IMG/VR virus record: IMGVR_UViG_3300003177_000010
Coordinates: 48,795 to 112,794 of that record
From: a virus
Direction: 5' to 3' (one strand)
Length of the DNA stretch: 64,000 bases
Shown here: one piece after another, positions 57,876 through 64,000 of the stretch
Numbering within the stretch: the first letter of the stretch is position 1
How the letters are laid out: every line of letters starts with the position of its first letter
Position numbers and translations under genes: made by a program
Notes under the pieces: model-generated
Databases searched by the model: none
What the model was told of the DNA's origin: nothing
Seen by the model: only the letters and a program-made list of their open reading frames with translations

Positions 57876-60026
57876 TTAGCCGGCAACAACTGTAGCAGCT
57901 AATGAATAGCGAGAGCTTAGACCTGCATTAGCAACAGTAGTTTTTGCTTTAAAGTCAAATCTAGTACTCATATATATAGCGGTAACTTGCTGGCGAGGTT
58001 CATACTCACTCTCTACTTCTATAGCTCTACGCTCACCAATCATGAATCCAGGTTTATAAATAAGAGACCCTAGGTGGTTACCAGTAGCACCTACATTGTC
58101 CATAAATTCAGAAACAACTACCGGGATACCATAAACAGCACCTACGGTACCTGTTTTATATGTAGCATCTGGACCAAACTTATCTACTGTTCTGAAGTCC
58201 GCAGTAGTAATTAGATTGTTATAACCTTCTACAGAAGTTACGTATACTAGGTCTGAGCCTACTTGTAAGCCATACTTACCTAGTAATACTCTAGCAGCAG
58301 CAATATTTGACGGGTCAGCTTTACCAGTAGCGGCACCTGTAGAGGTCTCTAAGGACGCAGCAGCAGCTAGCTTAGTAATGCCAGTTATAACAGAAGAGTA
58401 GCCTGTGCCTGCTGTAATAGCATTAGTAGGCGAAGCATTAAACCCTGTTAAGGTACCTGTGCCTCTAAGGATAGATTTATCTATAGCTCTAGCTAGTCTA
58501 CGTGTAGCTTGCTCACGTAAGTAATCTATAAGAGGTATTACATTATCTTCCTGCTCATCCTTAGGTAAGTGAGTAGATGCCATAAACTTATGAGGAGTAA
58601 GGTCTACAGCACTGATAGCACCTTGATTAGACGTAGGTACATTAGTAGTATCTGCTATACCAGTAGCATATGTGCCGCTCTTGAACATAGCTACATCACC
58701 ATCAGTATCTTCATCTGATACAGGGAAGCTAAAGCTTTTACTATTTACAGACATACGAGTAAACATAGGAGCTATAACTAAAGATTGTTCCATCTCTTTA
58801 TGTACTTCAGTAGAAAAGGTACTTAGGAGAGTGTCGAATACGTCACGTTTATCAAGTAACTTTGATAAGAAAACAGCTTTGGTCATGTCACCTTTAGAGA
58901 ACTGTGAAGAATTTCGTGAATTTTCCTGAAATTCCATTTTAGTATGCTCTAAAGCTTTGATTTCGTCTTTAGCTTTATTCATTTGAATTAGAAGCTCTTT
59001 AAGTTCTTCTTTTTCAGCAGAGTTATAATCGCCACGAAGATCTTCATTATCAGCAACCGCTAATAGTTTCTCTCCAGTTTCTTTAACTAATTGCTCCACT
59101 ACAGGGGCATTAACTTGGTTAATTGACGCAGGCTGCTTAGCAGGCACTTCATCTGTTTTTACCGCTTTGGTAAGGTCTATTGATTCTACGACTTGCTCAG
59201 CCATGTTTGTATTCTCCTTTGAATTTGAATCATCATGAAGTATCTCAGTTTGATTACTTTCACTTATTTTTTTCTCAGATAGTTGTGAAATTTCTTCTTT
59301 ATCCACATTAAGAATATTATTACATTCTTTACCATTTTCGTCAATTTCTAAAAATTTAAATATAGGGCTTTGGTCTGTCGCTATCTTAACTACCTTAAAC
59401 ATTTTATTTTTAAAATTAACTATGTCTCCGTTTTGCAGATCATTAGTATCTATATTATTATTCTCTTCAGAAATACTCTCATCGTTATCTACTATACTAT
59501 TATTTTTACTAGTAATACTATCTATAAAAGCCTTATAACTATTATCAGCATCAAAACTCTTTTTTACACTGAATAAAGACTCTTGATTGCAAGGTACTGA
59601 TACTACTGATATTTCTAATAATTCTACATCAGTTATAGTTAGAGAGTCCTCGTTATCATCATTACGCATACCGTCTTTAATTCTAAAACCTACACTAAAG
59701 CTTTTCAGCGCTTTATCCTGTATAAGAGTTTTTATTCCATATAGCTTCTCTGCAGCATCGCTAATAGAAGCCTCTACAAAAATACCTTTATCGTCGACAC
59801 TTATAGTATCAACTCTACCAATAGGCTGGTCATGCTTATGCTGATTAAGCAGTATAGGGTTATTTCTATAGTTATCTATACCTTTTCTCCAAGCATCTGC
59901 AGTAATTATATCGCCAGATCTATCTTTAGTAGTAGTGTTAGCATATCCTTCTATTCTAAGCTTTTTAGCTTTTTCTTTACTAGTTTTAGTAGTAAAAGGG
60001 CTATTTATATAAAATGTTTTTTCCAT
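57876..60026 (-). CDS. Prohead protease-major capsid fusion (HK97-like)
   Basis: The N-terminal 170 residues are an HK97-type protease: EGYANTTTKDRSGD, LLNQHKHDQPIGRV (His) and LKSFSVGFRI (Ser). An acidic linker and coiled-coil delta domain (about 310-380) follow, then the capsid fold (SFSFPVSDEDTDGDVAMF, HLPKDEQEDNVIPLIDYL, GVYGIPVVVS-like end). The ATG at 60026 is preferred over 60062 because of AAGGAA. An internal ATG at 59204 with AAAGGAGA permits a separate 442-residue capsid protein. It is the only capsid gene seen. Confidence 0.9.
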   Translation of the reverse strand: MEKTFYINSPFTTKTSKEKAKKLRIEGYANTTTKDRSGDIITADAWRKGIDNYRNNPILLNQHKHDQPIGRVDTISVDDKGIFVEASISDAAEKLYGIKTLIQDKALKSFSVGFRIKDGMRNDDNEDSLTITDVELLEISVVSVPCNQESLFSVKKSFDADNSYKAFIDSITSKNNSIVDNDESISEENNNIDTNDLQNGDIVNFKNKMFKVVKIATDQSPIFKFLEIDENGKECNNILNVDKEEISQLSEKKISESNQTEILHDDSNSKENTNMAEQVVESIDLTKAVKTDEVPAKQPASINQVNAPVVEQLVKETGEKLLAVADNEDLRGDYNSAEKEELKELLIQMNKAKDEIKALEHTKMEFQENSRNSSQFSKGDMTKAVFLSKLLDKRDVFDTLLSTFSTEVHKEMEQSLVIAPMFTRMSVNSKSFSFPVSDEDTDGDVAMFKSGTYATGIADTTNVPTSNQGAISAVDLTPHKFMASTHLPKDEQEDNVIPLIDYLREQATRRLARAIDKSILRGTGTLTGFNASPTNAITAGTGYSSVITGITKLAAAASLETSTGAATGKADPSNIAAARVLLGKYGLQVGSDLVYVTSVEGYNNLITTADFRTVDKFGPDATYKTGTVGAVYGIPVVVSEFMDNVGATGNHLGSLIYKPGFMIGERRAIEVESEYEPRQQVTAIYMSTRFDFKAKTTVANAGLSSRYSLAATVVAG
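59202..59220 (-). promoter_or_regulatory. Internal ribosome site and start for free capsid protein
   Basis: AAAGGAGAAT lies about 9 bases before an in-frame ATG (codon MAEQVVESID) inside the protease-capsid ORF. It allows excess capsid over protease from one message. Confidence 0.7.
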
Positions 60027-60042
60027 TAGTATTTCCTTATTT

Positions 60043-61215
60043 TTATTTAGCAGGTTTACCACCTACACTAGGGTTTGTAGCACTACCAGTAATATTCTGA
60101 GGTACTCTAATACTATCTCCACCGCTTTCTAACGGTGACATCTCTAGTTTACCTCTTGCTTCATCAGGAGTTATGACCCCACTGTTAACCAAAGTAGCTA
60201 GATAAGTAGCTTGAATTTTATGATCCGGTTGTAGCGCTGGTAACAATTCAAATGCACTAGTAAATTGCGTTAATATAGGTAATATAGTGTGCTGATAAAA
60301 TAGTTTCTGATTTGCATCAATGTTAGCGTTGTTACCTGACTTAAGTAGCACGTAAGGAACTCCTAAAGCTTTTGCCATATCTTGCTGAATTCTTTCTATG
60401 GAGCCTTCAAAATCTAGTTGGGAAAAATTTATAGAGGAAAAGCTATCTATCTTTAAGCCACCGTCTAGTATTGCGGGGTTTCTAGCACCCTCAAAAATAG
60501 TAGTATAAGTAGATCGCCAAGCTTCTAGTAATCTTTCTTTTACTCTTTTAGACAAAACATTGTCCGTTGTTAGTACAAAGCCTGGTACTGCATTATTCTT
60601 AAAAAACTGTCTTTGAAAGTTTATCATATAGAAGTATAATTCTATTAACTTTTTTATCGGTTTTATTTTAGATGCACCTCTATAAATAGAAGCATCATTA
60701 TCATTTTTAATATGGATTATCTCTGACGTTGTAAAAAATATCCCACTACTTTTATTACTGACAGGTGAGGGACCAAAAAAACTACTATCAGAATGACTAC
60801 TCGTATTTCGGTATCTATAACCAGAAATAAATGTTTTTTTGTCTGGTATTATCTCAACATCATTAGCAGGTAGGGTATATAAATTAGACCCATCATAATA
60901 AAAAAAAGCATTACCATCTAGATGGAAGTCCAAAAAGGCTCTTCTAAACATACTTACCCTATTCTCATAAGGATTAGGTCGAGTATTTAGTAACTTAGCT
61001 ACTTTTACTATAGGACCGTTACCCTCTACTATAAGAGGCATCTCTACACAAGCATTAATTATCATTTCTACTGCTCTATGTATAATCTCTATGTCACTAT
61101 ATGCTTCTTCATAAGCAGCTATAGAAGTAGACGATACATTAGCAGAGCTACTAGTACTTATAGATGCTTGTGCTGGGTTAAATTTTTCTGAAACCCACTC
61201 TCTCCATCTACTCAT
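60043..61215 (-). CDS. Portal protein (HK97 family)
   Basis: This 390-residue protein has HRAVEMIINACVEMPLIV, FRRAFLDFHLDGNAFFYY, IIHIKNDNDASIYRGASKI, LEAWRSTYTTIFEG and AKALGVPYVLLKSG, the HK97-type portal layout. It forms the DNA channel at the capsid vertex. The 3' end overlaps an upstream start of the protease-capsid ORF, and its start overlaps the HNH gene stop by 8 bases. Confidence 0.9.
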   Translation of the reverse strand: MSRWREWVSEKFNPAQASISTSSSANVSSTSIAAYEEAYSDIEIIHRAVEMIINACVEMPLIVEGNGPIVKVAKLLNTRPNPYENRVSMFRRAFLDFHLDGNAFFYYDGSNLYTLPANDVEIIPDKKTFISGYRYRNTSSHSDSSFFGPSPVSNKSSGIFFTTSEIIHIKNDNDASIYRGASKIKPIKKLIELYFYMINFQRQFFKNNAVPGFVLTTDNVLSKRVKERLLEAWRSTYTTIFEGARNPAILDGGLKIDSFSSINFSQLDFEGSIERIQQDMAKALGVPYVLLKSGNNANIDANQKLFYQHTILPILTQFTSAFELLPALQPDHKIQATYLATLVNSGVITPDEARGKLEMSPLESGGDSIRVPQNITGSATNPSVGGKPAK

Positions 61216-61480
61216 ATTTTTCCCTTTGAATATTTAACCATTTTGACACTTTAGGGACTAGGTGATTCGAGTATCTCTGTCCATATATACTATGTAAGTT
61301 ATTATGGTGCGCTTTACATAACTCTCGTAATTCAGAAGCCTGTTCTATAGTATCAACATTAGTAATTTTATTACTATCTAGCCAGTTGTTAAGTAATTCA
61401 CTTAAGCTATATAAATGATGTAACTCTAAATTAGAAGTGGATTTACAAGCAAAACACTTACTACTTTTTAGTTCCGTCAT
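61208..61480 (-). CDS. HNH nuclease, packaging-associated
   Basis: This 90-residue protein has KCFACKSTSNLELHH (CxxC then HH), a helix, then LRELCKAHHNNLHS (C-x-x-H-H-N), the HNH beta-beta-alpha-metal site. HNH proteins next to terminase assist DNA cutting during packaging. It lies between TerL and portal. No small terminase gene is seen in the window. Confidence 0.8.
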   Translation of the reverse strand: MTELKSSKCFACKSTSNLELHHLYSLSELLNNWLDSNKITNVDTIEQASELRELCKAHHNNLHSIYGQRYSNHLVPKVSKWLNIQREKYE

Positions 61481-61549
61481 AAATCCTCTTACTGTTACCT
61501 TATCTTATAATATTTTAATCTGTAGGTCCAACATTATTTTATAAAAATG

Positions 61550-62800
61550 TTAAATATATATATCTACACCACTCATTATATGATGCGTATATAATGCATA
61601 TCTAATAGCATCACTAGGGTGCGAGGGCCACTTATGCAAAGGCTTTTGATTATCGGAATTAGGGTTCCAAGAGTAGGCGGCTAAAGCCTTAAAGGTATAA
61701 TCTGCGCACTCTTCATCAAAAAATAATTTATCATGCTCTATTAAGCTTTGGACAAAGTTTATACCATCGTTTACTGATTTAATAGCGTTCGTACATTGTA
61801 TATCGTAGTCGTAAGCTAGATCCGCTTTAGCTTGCGCGGCAGCTGCATCTATATATATCGTTTCTATATCATACTTCTCTATCATAGTGCCCAATACTTC
61901 TGCTACTTGAGATGTGGTAGCTTCATTAGAATTATATTCATCTATAACATAATATTTATCTTGTATTACTCCTATAACTGCTAAAGCATTGGGGTCTCTA
62001 TAGCCTACGTCTAATCCGGCTATTACTTCGTCAAATTTTATACCATGGAAGTCTCCTACATGAGTTTCTTCATCTAAATACTCGTATATCTGAGCTTCTG
62101 TGGTAGTCCACTCACACATGTACTCTTGTGCAAATAATGCTTTAGTTGATGATTTTTCAGCTTCAGATATATCTTTTTCAGATAATAAGGGGTTACTTCT
62201 CCAGGTGTGTAAAGAGGACCCCCATTCTTCGTAGTCAGGATCTTCTCCACGCTTAAAATATTCATACATATAATTACCTTTACCGCGGGGGGTAGTAATC
62301 CATAAGCACCTAGAATCTTTAAAAGTAGACAATGCAGGGCGTAAGTCTCTAGTGAAATACTCTTCGTTAGGGATAATTGCAGCCTCATCTACTATCAGTA
62401 GGTTTGCAGCTCTACCGATTAAGGAGTCTCTATTAGCAGCAGATAGTAGTCTAAAAACAGAACCATTTATTAGCTTAATAACCTTATCTTTTTGGTTAAA
62501 CTTCTCAATCTCTACCCCGGTAGCTTTAATAAGGTCAGTAACATAGTCCCATATTATAGAAGATAAAGAGAAGTTGGGTGCAACTACCATTACTTGTTGC
62601 TTAGGCTCTAACAGCTTATCAAAAGCAATAATAGCCGCTGCGTAAGATTTACCGGTACGTCTTGCAGAAATATGTACCCAAAAACGGTTTTCATTTAATC
62701 CGTCAACCATCGCCTGTTGAGATTCGTTAAATTTAATATTTCCTGGTAGCTTACCTAATAGCTTAGCTATAGGTACTCTGAAAAAAGGTAATTTTGGCAT
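61550..62800 (-). CDS. terL: Terminase large subunit
   Basis: This 416-residue protein has the Walker A variant ARRTGKS near 46-52, VMVVAPN, Walker B LLIVDEAAII near 133-142, the C motif WITTPRGKG, and nuclease residues in AGLDVGYRDPN (about 264) and IYIDAAAAQAKAD. It packages DNA into the prohead. Its start overlaps the preceding fibre stop (TGATG), so translation may be coupled to the fibre gene. Confidence 0.92.
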   Translation of the reverse strand: MPKLPFFRVPIAKLLGKLPGNIKFNESQQAMVDGLNENRFWVHISARRTGKSYAAAIIAFDKLLEPKQQVMVVAPNFSLSSIIWDYVTDLIKATGVEIEKFNQKDKVIKLINGSVFRLLSAANRDSLIGRAANLLIVDEAAIIPNEEYFTRDLRPALSTFKDSRCLWITTPRGKGNYMYEYFKRGEDPDYEEWGSSLHTWRSNPLLSEKDISEAEKSSTKALFAQEYMCEWTTTEAQIYEYLDEETHVGDFHGIKFDEVIAGLDVGYRDPNALAVIGVIQDKYYVIDEYNSNEATTSQVAEVLGTMIEKYDIETIYIDAAAAQAKADLAYDYDIQCTNAIKSVNDGINFVQSLIEHDKLFFDEECADYTFKALAAYSWNPNSDNQKPLHKWPSHPSDAIRYALYTHHIMSGVDIYI

Positions 62801-63744
62801 CAGGCTACTATTTTCTTGACGTTCACTTCAACGTAGACTTCGACTTCGCCTGAGCCTGAAAAGGACCCCAACCCTGCGGGGTTGGCGATTTGGCAATAAT
62901 GCCTCAGCTCAAAAACAGTCGTGGCGGTGATCGTAATCCTGCCGCGCAATTGCGTTGGCCATGAATTAATATAGGCCGTCCATGATGACATCCCGATTAT
63001 TTGATAGACCGCAGCCGTTATATTGTAGAGCGCGAGTTGGGTCCTTTGCACCTCATACGCCGTAGCAAATGCATCTATGTCATAAGTGCCAGCAGGTAGC
63101 GTGATCCGCCCAGTCGCAGGAGCGTAACTAGCCCCCGCAATCGAATTGTGCCGCTCAACATTCAAGCTTCGAGTATTCCAGCCAGCCGCCGAAGCCCCGC
63201 CGTCTGTGCCGCTTGCCTGTTCCTGCCGCCATTGCGCCGATTGTGAGGTTTGCGCCACGATCTCTGCCTTAACCCCCACGACGTCCGGGTATTTCCCGGT
63301 GGCGGTGCCTGCCTGCGCCTCTGCCGTTGTTGCCTTTTCTACAGCACCTTTTGTAGTGGTAGTAGCGCTGGCAACGCTGGCCCCTGATATTTGATTAGCA
63401 GCTAAGGTTAAAGCACCTCCGGAGACATCTAAAGTGCTCCCACTGCCGACACTTATGTTGCCTGAGTTATATAGTATATCCTGCCACCCTACTCCAGTAA
63501 CATTAATCTTAGGTATAGACTTTACTGTAGTACCGTTAATACCGGCGAACCTGATGGAGCCGCCTTCACAACCTAGATACATGTTACCTCCACTATGGGT
63601 AATAGTGTTAAGCCTATCTACTCCTGCTACTCGGTCTGTATCTTCCATAGTTATAGAAGGAAAGGATGCGAATAATGTTAAATATTTTACATTAGCTTGT
63701 AGAGTGTTATCTATTACAGTATTTCCGTTTACTTTTATTGCCAT
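62800..63744 (-). CDS. Tail fibre protein, mosaic
   Basis: This 314-residue protein starts AIKVNGNTVIDN, a common fibre N terminus in marine phages, then a glycine-rich beta part, the linker TTTKGAVEKATTAEAQAG, and a C-terminal jelly roll (ITLPAGTYDIDAFATAYEV, FELRHYCQI, GEVEVYVEVNVKK) like fibre receptor-binding heads of alphaproteobacterial phages. From about residue 135 on, the DNA is strikingly GC-rich: 44 of the 60 bases at 63181-63240 are G or C. This marks the C-terminal head as recently imported. Confidence 0.8.
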   Translation of the reverse strand: MAIKVNGNTVIDNTLQANVKYLTLFASFPSITMEDTDRVAGVDRLNTITHSGGNMYLGCEGGSIRFAGINGTTVKSIPKINVTGVGWQDILYNSGNISVGSGSTLDVSGGALTLAANQISGASVASATTTTKGAVEKATTAEAQAGTATGKYPDVVGVKAEIVAQTSQSAQWRQEQASGTDGGASAAGWNTRSLNVERHNSIAGASYAPATGRITLPAGTYDIDAFATAYEVQRTQLALYNITAAVYQIIGMSSWTAYINSWPTQLRGRITITATTVFELRHYCQIANPAGLGSFSGSGEVEVYVEVNVKKIVA

Positions 63745-63756
63745 TTTCGTTTCTCC

Positions 63757-64000
63757 TTAAACTAGGCTATTTAATGTAGTAGCGAAAGCAGACGCCGCCG
63801 ATGTAATTCCAAGGTCAGAAAAGTGCGTGTTGTCCCCGATATATGCAGGGCCTGTGCTGTCGCCGGTCGCTGTGCTGAAATTCGGGTGCGCCTGCTCAAT
63901 ATCGCAAATTGCGGTTACGCCTAACGCTGCATAACCAGCCTTTAGAAGCGTATTGTAAGCCGCCACCTTGTCGTTTTGCAGCGGCGCGTTGCCTCTGCGC
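63757..64000 (-). CDS. SGNH/GDSL hydrolase, partial
   Basis: The C-terminal part of a gene that continues past the window end: the frame stays open from the edge. It has QNDKVAAYNTLLKAGY, AICDIEQAHPNF, and YIGDNTHFSDLGI near the end, the D-x-x-H catalytic block of SGNH esterases. The DNA is GC-rich like the fibre head. It probably de-esterifies host surface sugar as a tail-fibre enzyme. The N-terminal GDSL motif is outside the window. Confidence 0.72.
   Translation of the reverse strand, partial: RRGNAPLQNDKVAAYNTLLKAGYAALGVTAICDIEQAHPNFSTATGDSTGPAYIGDNTHFSDLGITSAASAFATTLNSLV

Noticed and set aside
1-64000. Prophage or lysogeny genes, CRISPR arrays, insertion sequences
   Set aside because: No integrase, CI-like repressor, transposase or regular direct-repeat array was found on either strand; the only mobile elements seen are the two inteins.

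Overview
The window is one contiguous piece of a tailed-phage genome (class Caudoviricetes). It has no rRNA, tRNA, CRISPR array, integrase or bacterial housekeeping block. The structural genes follow the phage lambda/HK97 order, which indicates a long non-contractile (siphovirus) tail. Most of the sequence is very AT-rich. A phage-encoded ribosomal protein S21 of the alphaproteobacterial type (NNVDKA...LKRKL pattern), a cobalamin-dependent (class II) ribonucleotide reductase, and a GC-rich tail-fibre module resembling those of alphaproteobacterial phages suggest a Gram-negative, perhaps marine alphaproteobacterial, host. That host assignment is inference.

Layout. 127-4038 runs leftward: a lysis group (i-spanin, overlapping o-spanin, EF-hand holin-like protein), a ClpP-like protease, a PD-(D/E)XK exonuclease and small proteins. 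A consensus sigma70 promoter at 4032-4060 starts the rightward half (4118-37018). That half holds S21, a small secreted beta-barrel protein, a VWA protein, an eight-gene sugar cluster (6039-12735), and then DNA metabolism: PC4-like protein, NAD ligase, multi-HTH DNA-binding protein, DnaB-like helicase, primase, family A polymerase, an SF2 helicase interrupted by an intein, gp32-like SSB, SbcD/SbcC (gp47/gp46), class II RNR interrupted by an intein, dUTPase, PhoH, a nuclease/5'-3' exonuclease fusion, DHFR and ThyA. A bidirectional terminator at 37017-37048 separates it from the leftward late region (37061-64000).

Read in the direction of transcription, the late region is: SGNH hydrolase (partial), fibre, TerL, HNH, portal, protease-capsid fusion, connector with a LamG insert, Z-like, U-like, tail tube, G and G-T chaperones joined by a -1 frameshift, tape measure in two ORFs, M, L, two NlpC/P60 proteins, a JAB protein, I, J, an S74 fibre and a beta-helix protein.

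How it works together. The rightward genes supply nucleotides (RNR, dUTPase, DHFR, ThyA), replication and recombination, and probably surface-sugar or glycosylation chemistry. The leftward late genes package DNA and build the virion. The left-end genes lyse the cell. The most unusual items are the phage S21 gene, two interleaved RNA stems between the tail-tube and chaperone genes, a hairpin-dense 275-base noncoding stretch at 26707-26980, a LamG domain inserted in the head-tail connector, and a sharply GC-rich imported fibre module.
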